DNA from: an uncultured Pelagibacteraceae bacterium
GTDB lineage: Bacteria; Pseudomonadota; Alphaproteobacteria; Pelagibacterales; Pelagibacteraceae
NCBI GenBank assembly: GCA_902582735.1
Contig: CACHTB010000007.1
Span: 1-44,243 of the forward strand
Length of the DNA stretch: 44,243 bases
Direction of reading: 5' to 3'
The first letter of the stretch is position 1; each line of letters begins with the position of its first letter. The notes under the pieces were generated by a model that saw only the letters and a list, made by a program, of their open reading frames with translations, was not told the DNA's origin and ran no database searches. This document shows, one piece after another, positions 1 to 10,056 of this stretch. Both the position numbers and the translations under genes were made by a program.

Positions 1-1500
1 GAACCATCAGGAAGACAATTTGATGATTTAACTTTGCTTGCAAGAACAGTAACAGGTAACTATACAGGAGATTTTGCAAAAGATAATTTAGAGGGCAGAT
101 TTGCAAGAGTACCTTTTAATCCGATGGTCAATGCTGGTGCTATAATGACTGCTGGTCTAATAAATCCAAACGACTCCCATAGTCAAAGATTAAGACATAT
201 TCGTCAACAATTTGGTAGACTGATAGGTTGGACATCAAAAAACAATAATGTTTCTAAATTGCCAAGATTTAATAAAAATATGGCACGCCAAGAAAATTTT
301 AAAGGTTACAATAATATAGCAATGGGCTATTTGTTAATGGCAACTGGTAGCTTGCCTCATACTAAATCAGATCTTCATAAAGATATTCATCCAGATGAAG
401 ACGAATTTGACTTTTATATAGAGCCTGCAGTAACTGAGGCACTAAAATTATACTTTAGTATCTGTTCTCTAGAGATGACAGCAACAGATGTTGCAATGGC
501 TGCGGCTACACTTGCAAATAGTGGTGTTTGTCCGATTTCTCAAGATCGTGTATTAAGTCAAAAAACTGTTAGGAACTGTCTGCCAGTTTTACAAACTAGC
601 GGGATGTATAATGCTAGTGGAGTTTTTTTTCAGGAAGTTGGCTTACCAGCAAAAAGCGGAGTAGGTGGTGGTGTATTATTAGTTGTTCCACAATTAATGG
701 GTATTTGCATATTTTCTCCAAGATTAGACGAACAAGGTAATAGCGTTAGAGGCTTGGAAATGGCAAAAAAACTTACTTCAAAGTATCTTGTTCATACATT
801 TGATGGCACCATGACAGACACAAGTAGAGAAGATCCAAAATTGCCAATAGCAAGATGGTTAGCAAATAGTTGTGGAGAGGCTATTTGGGCAGCAAGTAAT
901 GGAAATATAAGAACTTTAGAAAGTTTAGTTAGCCAACAAAGAGATCTACAACAGGGAGATTATGATATTAGAACTCCACTTCATCTTGCATCTGCTGAAG
1001 GTCAATTAGAAGTAGTAAAATTTTTACTGAACCAAGGTGTAAAACCAATACCTGATAGGTGGGGAGGTTATCCTATATCAGATGCAAGAAATAATAAGCA
1101 TCAAAAAATTGTAGATTTATTTAATGAGTTAAAAATTAATTACACAGAGCCTTTTCATTTAGTTGAAAACCCAAAAGGAAAAACAGATAAAATGGCAAAC
1201 TTTGAAGACGAGTTAATGGTGATTGAACTTCTTTTTGCAGCTGCTGAAAACAATGTAGATAATATTCGCCATTTAGTTGCACAAGGAGTCCCTGTCCATG
1301 CTGGTGATTATGATTTAAGAACAGCATTACATCTTGCTGCAGCAGAGGGAAGTTTAGATGCTGTCGAATATCTCGTGTCACATGGACATCCTCTAAATGT
1401 GAGAGACCGTTGGGGAGCTACACCACTTGACGAAGCCAAAAGAGAAAAAAGAAAAAAAGCGGTTAATTTTTTACAAAATTATAAAGCCAATATTAATTAA
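1..1500 (+). CDS. glsA: Glutaminase with C-terminal ankyrin repeats; 5' end truncated by window start
   Basis: Reading frame is open from base 1 (EPSGRQFDDLTLLARTV..., then the listed ORF at 34). Glutaminase motifs FNPMVNAGAI, AAATLANSGVCPI, GLPAKSGVGGGVLLVVP. Ankyrin motifs YDIRTPLHLASAEG and YDLRTALHLAAAEG. Confidence 0.93.
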   Translation, partial: EPSGRQFDDLTLLARTVTGNYTGDFAKDNLEGRFARVPFNPMVNAGAIMTAGLINPNDSHSQRLRHIRQQFGRLIGWTSKNNNVSKLPRFNKNMARQENFKGYNNIAMGYLLMATGSLPHTKSDLHKDIHPDEDEFDFYIEPAVTEALKLYFSICSLEMTATDVAMAAATLANSGVCPISQDRVLSQKTVRNCLPVLQTSGMYNASGVFFQEVGLPAKSGVGGGVLLVVPQLMGICIFSPRLDEQGNSVRGLEMAKKLTSKYLVHTFDGTMTDTSREDPKLPIARWLANSCGEAIWAASNGNIRTLESLVSQQRDLQQGDYDIRTPLHLASAEGQLEVVKFLLNQGVKPIPDRWGGYPISDARNNKHQKIVDLFNELKINYTEPFHLVENPKGKTDKMANFEDELMVIELLFAAAENNVDNIRHLVAQGVPVHAGDYDLRTALHLAAAEGSLDAVEYLVSHGHPLNVRDRWGATPLDEAKREKRKKAVNFLQNYKANIN

Positions 1501-1520
1501 TTAATAATACAAACAAAAAA

Positions 1521-2927
1521 CTAACAACTGTAATACATCTGAAACTCAATTGGATGAGGTGTATCTCTAAATGTTTGAACTTCTTCCATTTTTAATTCTA
1601 TGTAAGCATCTATTTGATCATCTGTGAAAACACCACCCTGTTTTAAAAATGCTCTATCACCATCTAAAGCAGTGCAAGCACCTTTTAAAGATGTACAAAC
1701 TGTAGGAATACCTTTTAATTCATCGCCGGACAAAGCATACAAATCTTCATCCATAGGACGACCTGGTTTAATTTTATTTTTAATGCCATCCAAGCCAGCC
1801 ATTAACATTGCCGCAAATGTCAAGTAAGGGTTACCTGATGAATCTGGAAATCTCACCTCAACTCTTTTTCCATTTTTACTATTAGAAAATGGAATTCTGC
1901 AACTTGCTGATCTATTTCTTGAGGAATAAGCTAGTAGCACTGGAGCTTCAAAACCAGGGATTAATCTTTTGTAACTGTTAGTTGAAGCATTTGTAAATGC
2001 ATTAAGTGCTCTAGCATGCTTTATAATTCCACCAATATAATATAAACACATGTCAGAAAGACCTGCATATTTATCACCAGCAAATAAAGGTTTTTTATTT
2101 TTCCATATAGATTGATGAACATGCATTCCAGATCCGTTGTCACCTTTAACTGGTTTTGGCATAAATGTAGCCGTCTTACCAAATGAGTGTGCAACTTGAT
2201 GAACAGCGTACTTATAAATTTGCATACTATCACCTTGATTGACTATTGTATTAAACATGGTTCCAAGTTCATGTTGACTTGGTGCAACTTCATGGTGGTG
2301 CTTTTCAACTTCAACACCCATTTCTTTCATTGCTTTTAAACACTCAGACCTTAAATCTTGTCCGCCATCTACTGGAGGTACTGGAAAGTAACCACCTTTT
2401 ACCCCAGGTCTGTGTCCCATATTTCCATTATCGTATTTCTTCCCCGTGTTATATGGACCTTCTGTACTATCAATAACAAAACCAGTGTCATTCATATCAT
2501 TTTTAAATCTAACATCATCGAAAACAAAAAATTCGGCTTCTGGACCAAAATAAGCAGTGTCCCCAATACCCGAATCCTTCAAATACTTTTCAGCTTTTTT
2601 TGCAGTTGATCTAGGATCTCTTTCGTAATATTTTTTAGTTATTGGATCCATTACATCACAAAAAATTACAAGAGTATTGTGAGAAAAGAATGGATCAACA
2701 AAAGACTTTGACAGATCTGGCTTTAATATCATGTCAGACTCATTAATTGCCTTCCAACCAGCAATTGAAGATCCATCAAAAAAAATTCCATCATTCAACA
2801 TATCCTCATCGACCGTTTTTAAATCTTGAGTGACGTGTTGAAGTTTTCCTCTTGGATCTGTAAATCTTAAATCAACATAATCTATTTCTTTATCTTTAAT
2901 CAGCTTTAATATTTTGCTAGCGCTCAT
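1521..2927 (-). CDS. glnA: Glutamine synthetase type I
   Basis: 468 aa; [52 protein letters not shown] and C-terminal [13 protein letters not shown] are GSI signatures. Confidence 0.97.
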   Translation of the reverse strand: MSASKILKLIKDKEIDYVDLRFTDPRGKLQHVTQDLKTVDEDMLNDGIFFDGSSIAGWKAINESDMILKPDLSKSFVDPFFSHNTLVIFCDVMDPITKKYYERDPRSTAKKAEKYLKDSGIGDTAYFGPEAEFFVFDDVRFKNDMNDTGFVIDSTEGPYNTGKKYDNGNMGHRPGVKGGYFPVPPVDGGQDLRSECLKAMKEMGVEVEKHHHEVAPSQHELGTMFNTIVNQGDSMQIYKYAVHQVAHSFGKTATFMPKPVKGDNGSGMHVHQSIWKNKKPLFAGDKYAGLSDMCLYYIGGIIKHARALNAFTNASTNSYKRLIPGFEAPVLLAYSSRNRSASCRIPFSNSKNGKRVEVRFPDSSGNPYLTFAAMLMAGLDGIKNKIKPGRPMDEDLYALSGDELKGIPTVCTSLKGACTALDGDRAFLKQGGVFTDDQIDAYIELKMEEVQTFRDTPHPIEFQMYYSC

Positions 2928-3086
2928 TTAGTTATCCTTTAGTGTAATTTTTTATTCTTTTGCTATATTGCGACTGTGATAGCAGAAATATTTACAAAAC
3001 GACGCATTTTAAATAAATATCACTTATGCAAGAACTGCATATCCATTTAAATAATCAATAAATGAAATTCAATCTATAATTGAAAT

Positions 3087-3566
3087 ATGGACCTAAAAAA
3101 AAATGAGTTAGTCCAAAGAGTTTTTAGTATTTTAAGTAAATTCGACGAAAATCAGTCATTAATTTTTTTAGATACCTCAGCTGGTACCGCTTTAGAGGCG
3201 GCAACATCTTTAGGTTGTAAGGTTGGCACTATCATTAAAAGTTTAATCTTTAAATCGTCTGACAAATATTATTTGTGTTTAATATCTGGAGATAAGAGAG
3301 CATCCGCAAGTAAAATAAAGATTATATTAGATGTAGATGAGCTTTCAATGGCCTCAGCAAATGATGTAAAACGAGTAACAGGGTTTAGCATTGGAGGTGT
3401 CTCACCAATCGGTCTTAAAAATAAATTAAATGTTTTAATCGATTTATCACTGGAAAGATTTGATGAACTTTTTGCTGCTGCAGGAAATCCTTACTGTGTA
3501 TTTAAAATTAATTATAAAGATCTGATAAAAATTACAAATGGTTTACCAAATAATATAACTGAATGA
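3087..3566 (+). CDS. YbaK/EbsC (ProX-like) aminoacyl-tRNA deacylase family protein
   Basis: 159 aa; GCKVGTIIKSLIFK, RVTGFSIGGVSPIG, AAGNPYCVF are typical of the YbaK/prolyl-tRNA editing domain. Confidence 0.85.
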   Translation: MDLKKNELVQRVFSILSKFDENQSLIFLDTSAGTALEAATSLGCKVGTIIKSLIFKSSDKYYLCLISGDKRASASKIKIILDVDELSMASANDVKRVTGFSIGGVSPIGLKNKLNVLIDLSLERFDELFAAAGNPYCVFKINYKDLIKITNGLPNNITE

Positions 3567-4451
3567 GACAAGCAACTTTAACTGATTATACACTTTTAGT
3601 CTTACTTGCTTTAATTTGGGCATCTGCTTTTTTTAATATTAAGATAGCCACATATTCTTTTGGACCTGTTACCATTGCTTTATTAAGAGTATTTTTTGGA
3701 GCTATTCCTGTTTTAATTTTATGTTTTTACAAAAAAATTAAAGTAGAGGCATTTTCAAAAGATTGGTATTGGTTTGCGATAATTGGTTTTATAAACTTGG
3801 TTATTCCTTTTTATTTAATATCCTATGGTGTGAAATCTGTTCAAAGTAATTTAGCCGCCATTTTAATGTCAACAACTCCTTTGTCTTCAACCATTTTAGG
3901 ACATTATTATACAAAGGATGAAAAATTTAATTTCACAAAAACTATTGGAATTTTAATAGGCTTTGCAGGAATAGTATACTTATTTTCTGATAATTTATTA
4001 ATAAATGAAAGCAATTTTATTTCTGCAATATTAATTTTGGTTGGTTCTACTTGTTATGTAATAGGTGGTGTTCTTACTTTAAAAATAAAAGAAAAAAAAA
4101 ATGAAAATGTAACTGGATCTATACTTATTTGGGCAGTAATTATTTTAATCCCCTTATCTTTTTTTGATTGAACAACCTTGGACTTATAGTCCATCTGCTC
4201 AATCTACTATCTCGGTAGTATATCTTGGCTTAGTATCCACAGGTATAGCTTGGTTATTAAGATTTAAAATTTTGGTAAATAACGGTTTAATTTTTCAGTC
4301 TCAAGTATCATATTTAATACCTATATTTGGAACCATACTTAGTTATATATTTTTAAGAGAATTAATTACCTTTAAGGTACTTATTTCTCTTGTAGCCGTT
4401 ACTATTGGAATTTATTTTGTAAGACGGGCAGGTGACAAAAAAGTTATTTGA
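3563..4451 (+). pseudogene. EamA/DMT-family transporter interrupted by a frameshift (ORFs 3563-4171 and 4164-4451)
   Basis: Two consecutive ORFs in frames 2 and 3 make one ~10-TM EamA protein. The break lies in a 7-T run (4159-4165); removing one T restores ...IPLSFLIEQPWTYSPSAQST.... Confidence 0.8.
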
Positions 4452-5358
4452 GAGTTGAGATTTCTTTTATATGTTTTGGATAAGTTTCACAACAACCTCC
4501 AATAATTTTTGCCCCCTTTTCAACCATTTTTTTTGTAAAAGTATAAAACTCTCTTGTGCTTAGATTTCTTGAACCAAGAGCAATATTAGGATTAGTTCCT
4601 ATTTCATTGTGTTTTGCTGAATTAAAAGTTTGAACTGGAGTTGGCTCTTCAATACCCCACAAATTTACTTTAAATCCGTAAGGTAGTTTAAGATCCGAAA
4701 AAAAATCAGACGCTCTCTCAATTATTTCTGGCGATACACAAGCAAAAACTAAACCTATCCAACTGTTACATTTAAACTTTTCAATGACATTTTGAACACT
4801 TTCTCCTGAGGGTAATTTGCAATCTTTTTTTAAATGTACTCCAACTACTACTTTTTTTCCAAGTTTTTCAATAATATTTGAGGCAATTTCTATTTCTCTT
4901 CCACTACTGACAACATCTAAATAAAAAAAATCAACATAGGGACTTATGATTTTAGCCTGCTCCTCAAAATCAGACTTAATTTCAGATGTGCTTCTTTCAT
5001 CTTCAACATAGGTATCGCTTTGGGATGGCAAGGAACCAGCTATCAATATCTTTTTTTTAGATATCTCTCTTGCTTTATTCGCTAAAATACCAGCTTGCTC
5101 GTTAGCATATTGGAATTTATCTAAAACTTTATTTTGAATAAATCTTATTTTCCTAGCAGAAAAATTATTTGTTACAATTATATCTGCACCTGCATTTATG
5201 AAAGAGATATGCACATCAATTACTAATTTATGAAATTTTCTTTCAATTAATGCACTTGCTGACCATAGAGTTCCTTTTGATATCAAGCCTTTTCTTAAAA
5301 GTTCTTGACCCATTCCGCCGTCAAAAATTCTAACTTTTTCAAAATATTTTAAATCCAT
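4444..5358 (-). CDS. Homocysteine S-methyltransferase family protein
   Basis: IFDGGMGQELLRKG, AGADIIVTNNF, IIGGCCET (zinc-ligand Cys pair). Start moved to the internal ATG at 5358 to avoid overlap with the upstream gene. Confidence 0.88.
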   Translation of the reverse strand: MDLKYFEKVRIFDGGMGQELLRKGLISKGTLWSASALIERKFHKLVIDVHISFINAGADIIVTNNFSARKIRFIQNKVLDKFQYANEQAGILANKAREISKKKILIAGSLPSQSDTYVEDERSTSEIKSDFEEQAKIISPYVDFFYLDVVSSGREIEIASNIIEKLGKKVVVGVHLKKDCKLPSGESVQNVIEKFKCNSWIGLVFACVSPEIIERASDFFSDLKLPYGFKVNLWGIEEPTPVQTFNSAKHNEIGTNPNIALGSRNLSTREFYTFTKKMVEKGAKIIGGCCETYPKHIKEISTLK

Positions 5359-5362
5359 AAAA

Positions 5363-6217
5363 TTATTTTCCTGGTCTTGTAGCAATATACACACCAATTG
5401 AAGCAATTAAAAAACCAATTATATCAATAAAGTATAAATTTTCGTTTAAAAATAACCAAGCCATCAAAGCAGATACAGATGGTATTAAAAAGAAAAATGA
5501 GGTGGTTTTACTTGCTGAATTTTCTCTTATCAATAACATTAGAATAGTAAAAGCTCCAAATGAGACTAACAAAACTTGATGACTCATCGCAGCTATGAAA
5601 GTAAAAGAAAAATTTATTTGAAATTTTGTAAAAAATATTATGATTAAGATATGGAATAAACAACCCCCAAGAGCTTGGTAGGTATTACTTGTTTCTAACG
5701 GTAAATTATTTGATATTTTTTTTTGCCAAATTGTTGCAGAGGTAATTGATATAAGAGAAATTATAGTTGCTATCACACCATCAAAAGGAATATTTTTTCC
5801 AACGTCAAAACCTAAAACTAGTACAGCACCTAAAAATCCAAGTAATATCCCAATCCACTGATGATAGGATACATTCTCTTTGAGTATTGGACCTGCTAAT
5901 ATATTTGTTAGAATAGGTTGTAATGTTACAATTAATGCAGCTATACCAGTAGGCATTCCCACCGAAACTGAATAAAAAACTCCCCCAAGATAAATTCCAT
6001 GAAACAAAACTCCACTTACTAGAGATTGAATTAAATTTAATTTAGAAATTACTAGACTAAAGTTTTTATATATTGAAAAAATTAAAAAACCTAAAGATAC
6101 AAAAAAAAATCTAAAAGCCAATGCTGAAAAAGGTTCGCTATGATCAACTATTGGTTTGGTAGTGATAAAAGCAGATGACCATAAAACAATAAATATCAAA
6201 GGAAAAATCTTTGTCAT
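5363..6217 (-). CDS. EamA/DMT-family transporter
   Basis: 284 aa, multi-TM; LWSSAFITTKPIVDHSEPFSALAFRF and MPTGIAALIVTLQPILTNILA. Confidence 0.88.
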   Translation of the reverse strand: MTKIFPLIFIVLWSSAFITTKPIVDHSEPFSALAFRFFFVSLGFLIFSIYKNFSLVISKLNLIQSLVSGVLFHGIYLGGVFYSVSVGMPTGIAALIVTLQPILTNILAGPILKENVSYHQWIGILLGFLGAVLVLGFDVGKNIPFDGVIATIISLISITSATIWQKKISNNLPLETSNTYQALGGCLFHILIIIFFTKFQINFSFTFIAAMSHQVLLVSFGAFTILMLLIRENSASKTTSFFFLIPSVSALMAWLFLNENLYFIDIIGFLIASIGVYIATRPGK

Positions 6218-6276
6218 TTATAAAAAACTTATCTTAAAAAAAGATTTAGAACAATTGAAGAGGATGTTTTACTTTT

Positions 6277-7719
6277 TTAGGTTTTAAGACCTAAGTGAGT
6301 GTATTTTATATTTAAGTAATCTTTAATAGCCATAGAACCACCCTCACGTCCATATCCAGTTTGTTTAATACCTCCAAATGGCGCCTCTGCTATTGCAACC
6401 GTTGGCGTGTTCACAGCTACACATCCAGTCTCCATTAATTCAGAGGCTTTATGTGCTTTTTCCATTGAGTTCGTATAAATATAACTACACAACCCTAAAT
6501 CATTATCATTTGCTCTTTCAACAACTTCATCAAAAGACTTGAAAGATAGCATAGGAACTAAAGGTCCAAATGGTTCTGTTTTCATTATAGTAAAATTATC
6601 ATCAACATCGTCAAATACAGTTGGCTCGTAAAAATACCCTTTGTTGAAGCCTGATGGTCGTTTTCCACCTATCAAAACTTTAGCACCTTCTTTTTTTGTT
6701 GTTTCTACAAGCTCTTCGATTTCACCTAATCTTTTTAAAGTTGTAATAGGACCCAATTGAACATCTTGGTCCATACCATTTCCTATTTTTAATTTTTTTG
6801 TTTTTTCAATAAATTTGTTAACAAATTCATCTTTCTTACTTTCTTGAATATAAAATCTATTTGGGGAAATACATACTTGTCCATTATTTCTAAATTTTGC
6901 TGCAATTGCCATGTCAGCAACTTTTTCAATATTACAATCTTCAAATACAATAAAAGGAGAATGACCACTTAATTCCATAGTTACCCTTTGAACTTTATCA
7001 GCTGCTTTCTTAAGTATTAATTTTCCAACTCTAGTTGATCCTGTAATTGAAACTTTTTTTACAATATCGGACTCAAGCAATTGCTCAGAAATTGATGGTG
7101 GATCACCAGACAATAAATTAACAACACCATCAGGAACACCGCATTCTTTGCAGATATCAACTAATTCCATTACAGTGCCTGGTGTTATTACATCAGGCTT
7201 ACATATTACAGAGCATCCCGCAGCTAAAGCAGTAGAAATTTTTCTGGAGGCTAAAATTAAAGGAAAGTTCCAAGGAACTAGTGCCGCAACAACCCCAACA
7301 GGTTGATAGTAGACATGAACTCTTGTATCAGAAAATCTACTTTCAACTGTTTGTCCATAAATTCTTTTAGTTTCTTCAGAGTTCCATTCAAAAATATCAG
7401 CTGCTCCTCCTGCTTCACCAACTCCTTCTGCTAAAGGTTTTCCAACCTCTAAAGTCATCCATTTAGCTAATACATCTTTCTTTTCTCTAATTTTATCAGC
7501 AATATTTCTTAAAACTTTAGATCTTTCCCAAGGAGTAGTATTTTTCCATTTTTTGAAACCAGTCTCAGATGAAAGTAGCGCCCTTTCCACATCTTCACGA
7601 CAAGCTTTAGATGCATGTCCCAAAATTTCCTCTGTTGCAGGATTTATTACTTCGTATGTCTCGTTATTTTGAGACTTTTGCCACTTACCATCAATAAATT
7701 GTCCAAATCTTTCATACAT
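6277..7719 (-). CDS. NAD(P)-dependent aldehyde dehydrogenase (succinate-semialdehyde dehydrogenase-like)
   Basis: 480 aa; VPWNFPLILASRKISTALAAG, ITGSTRVGK, MELSGHSPFIVFED, NNGQVCISPNRFY, FGGIKQTGYGREGG. Confidence 0.92.
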   Translation of the reverse strand: MYERFGQFIDGKWQKSQNNETYEVINPATEEILGHASKACREDVERALLSSETGFKKWKNTTPWERSKVLRNIADKIREKKDVLAKWMTLEVGKPLAEGVGEAGGAADIFEWNSEETKRIYGQTVESRFSDTRVHVYYQPVGVVAALVPWNFPLILASRKISTALAAGCSVICKPDVITPGTVMELVDICKECGVPDGVVNLLSGDPPSISEQLLESDIVKKVSITGSTRVGKLILKKAADKVQRVTMELSGHSPFIVFEDCNIEKVADMAIAAKFRNNGQVCISPNRFYIQESKKDEFVNKFIEKTKKLKIGNGMDQDVQLGPITTLKRLGEIEELVETTKKEGAKVLIGGKRPSGFNKGYFYEPTVFDDVDDNFTIMKTEPFGPLVPMLSFKSFDEVVERANDNDLGLCSYIYTNSMEKAHKASELMETGCVAVNTPTVAIAEAPFGGIKQTGYGREGGSMAIKDYLNIKYTHLGLKT

Positions 7720-7724
7720 AATTT

Positions 7725-8900
7725 TTATTCGATTATATTAAAGTCTTTTTTATATTCTTCAGTAAGTGATAAACCCAAACCTGGTGTATTATCGTCTAAA
7801 TTAATATATCCATCTTTTGGAGAAGGATCACCTTTAAATATATAATAAAAAAGTTCATTACCGACTTCAACATCATTTACAGGAAAATATTCTGCTATCG
7901 GACAATTGAAGTTTGACATAGTTAGATGGTAATTATGCATTTGACCAGCATGTGGTATAACTGGAACTTGGTATGCCTCAGCAAGAGCATTTATTTTCTG
8001 AGCAATTGTAAAACCACCCACTCTGTTATTATCATATTGAATATAACTTAATGCATTTAAATCTAACAGTTGCTTGAAACCAAATAAATTAAACTCATGT
8101 TCACCACCAGATATCGGTATGGCATTCATATTGTTTAATTCTTTATATCCATTAATATCATCAGCAATTACTGGCTCCTCTAACCACCTTGGATTATATT
8201 TCACCAACTTTGGTATCATTCTTTTTGAATAATCTAAATTCCAGCCCATGTAACATTCCAACATTAAATCCGTGTTATAACCAATAACTTCTCTTACAGC
8301 CTCAACTAACTCTATGTTTTTTTTCATTCCCTCTGAGCCATCTTTTGGCCCCCAGCCAAATCTCATTTTAAACATTGTAAAACCTTGTTTTTTATAATGC
8401 TCAGCCTCTTGCTGTAAATCTTTGATTGGTTGGGAATAAAGCTTAGATGCATAAACTGGTATTTTTTCTTTGGTTCTTCCACCCAGCAACTTAAAGACCG
8501 GTTTATTTGTTATTTTGCCTAAAATATCCCATAAAGCTATATCAACAGCAGATATAGCAACCATGCCAAGACCTCTTCTTCCCCATGCATGGGTTCTTCT
8601 ATACATTTTTTCCCAAATATACGAAACATCAAATGGATCCTCTCCAACAATTAAAGGTGCAAGATATGTGTCTATTGTTTTTTTTACTAATTGAGGAGCA
8701 AGAGCGGCATTTCCAATTCCTATGGTACCTTCGTCGGTTACTACTTTACAAACTAACCATTCATGAAATCTAAACGATCCCATCGCATCAGATTTTTCAA
8801 ATAATATATCAGAAGCATTAGTACAAAAATTATTTTGCGGGGGGACTGTTTTACCATTCCATTGATAAACCTTTGTTCTTATTTCTTTAATTTTTGTCAT
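7725..8900 (-). CDS. Mandelate racemase/muconate lactonizing (enolase superfamily) protein, probable sugar-acid dehydratase
   Basis: 391 aa; [74 protein letters not shown]. Confidence 0.9.
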   Translation of the reverse strand: MTKIKEIRTKVYQWNGKTVPPQNNFCTNASDILFEKSDAMGSFRFHEWLVCKVVTDEGTIGIGNAALAPQLVKKTIDTYLAPLIVGEDPFDVSYIWEKMYRRTHAWGRRGLGMVAISAVDIALWDILGKITNKPVFKLLGGRTKEKIPVYASKLYSQPIKDLQQEAEHYKKQGFTMFKMRFGWGPKDGSEGMKKNIELVEAVREVIGYNTDLMLECYMGWNLDYSKRMIPKLVKYNPRWLEEPVIADDINGYKELNNMNAIPISGGEHEFNLFGFKQLLDLNALSYIQYDNNRVGGFTIAQKINALAEAYQVPVIPHAGQMHNYHLTMSNFNCPIAEYFPVNDVEVGNELFYYIFKGDPSPKDGYINLDDNTPGLGLSLTEEYKKDFNIIE

Positions 8901-8994
8901 TTTTTTTTACTATTTTTGTAATTTTATTCACTTTTTTCGCAATCGTTAATACAGCTCCCAAAACACCGAGAAAAACCAATTTTCTAAACTCATT

Positions 8995-9987
8995 TTAATT
9001 TTTATTTTCAGCCATTCTTAATGCAATTTTAAATGAATTCAAAGTTGGTTCTAATTTTGCCTGATTTTTTCCGGCAATATCAAACGCGGTTCCATGTGCA
9101 GGTGTTGTTATTGGAATTGGAAGACCACCTTGAACTGTTACTCCTCTATCAAACCCAAAAGCCTTTAGTCCAGATTGAAGAGCGTCATGATACATTCCAA
9201 CAATACAATCATGATTTTTATTTTTAAATGCTGTAATAAAAGAAGTATCACATGGTAGAGGACCATCAGCATTAATACCAATTTTTTTTGCTTCCTCAAT
9301 TGCTGGTATTATCTCATCTTTTTCTTCATTACCAAACTCTGCATGAGGGTTAAGAGCTTGAACAGCAACTCTTGGATTTTCTATACCATTTAGTTTCATA
9401 GCTTCATTAATTAGTTTTATAGGCTTCATTATTTTATCTTTCTTAATATGTTCTGAAACTTCTTTTATAGGTATATGAGATGTCACTCGAGCAGTCCAAA
9501 AATTATCTACTACATTAAATTCACAAAAAAAACTTTTTACGTTTAACTTATCAGCCATATGATGTAATTCGTCATCAAATTTACATCCACCTAGTTTTAA
9601 ACTTGTCTTGTTAAAAGGACCAAAATTAATAGCATCAATTTTTTTCTCCTTTGCAAGTTCTAATGCTAAATTTAATGCATTTAAAACTGTTTCCCCAGAT
9701 TCTGCGGAGCACTCTGATAAATTATAATTTTTATTGTTACCTTTAGAGATATCTAAAAAATATTTATTTTTTTTATCAAAATTTATTTCATCAAAATCAG
9801 TCACAATTTCTAGGTCTGAATTATTTCCTGAAATTATATCTCCAGAATTAAGAATATTTTTTTCACCAATTACAGTAATATTTGCATTTGATAGTTCGGT
9901 TTGGGTCAAAAGTTTTGATATAAGTTCTGGTCCAATACCTGATGGATCTCCTAGCAATAAAGCAATATTTTTTTTCTTATTTGTCAT
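8995..9987 (-). CDS. PdxA-family 4-phosphohydroxy-acid dehydrogenase (PdxA/PdxA2-like)
   Basis: 330 aa; LLLGDPSGIGPELISKLL, INFGPFNKTSLKLGG, VALNPHA-type QALNPHAEFGNEE, GMYHDALQSGLKAFGFDRGVTVQGGLPIPITTPAHGTAFDIAGK. Confidence 0.92.
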   Translation of the reverse strand: MTNKKKNIALLLGDPSGIGPELISKLLTQTELSNANITVIGEKNILNSGDIISGNNSDLEIVTDFDEINFDKKNKYFLDISKGNNKNYNLSECSAESGETVLNALNLALELAKEKKIDAINFGPFNKTSLKLGGCKFDDELHHMADKLNVKSFFCEFNVVDNFWTARVTSHIPIKEVSEHIKKDKIMKPIKLINEAMKLNGIENPRVAVQALNPHAEFGNEEKDEIIPAIEEAKKIGINADGPLPCDTSFITAFKNKNHDCIVGMYHDALQSGLKAFGFDRGVTVQGGLPIPITTPAHGTAFDIAGKNQAKLEPTLNSFKIALRMAENKN

Positions 9988-10056
9988 CTTTTCTCTTACT
10001 GTTTCTAACAGATTATGATTAAATATTTAAATATAAATTAACTTAAGAGGGAAATA

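Noticed and set aside
1136-1381. 81-aa ORF antisense to the glutaminase
   Set aside because: Fully within the conserved glutaminase/ankyrin gene; shadow of the ankyrin-coding sequence.
1624-2609. ORFs on + strand inside glnA (1624-1827, 2279-2476, 2358-2609) and on - strand (2021-2233)
   Set aside because: Antisense or out-of-frame to a clearly conserved glnA; composition is low-complexity and shows no family motif.
2928-3060. Known glutamine riboswitch (glnA RNA motif) in the glnA leader
   Set aside because: I could not match the leader to the consensus from memory; only generic dyads are visible. An Rfam search would decide.
7615-10018. Plus-strand ORFs 7615-7845, 8470-8694, 8585-8773, 9033-9227, 9734-10018
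   Set aside because: Antisense to well-supported ALDH, dehydratase and PdxA-like genes; no recognisable motifs.
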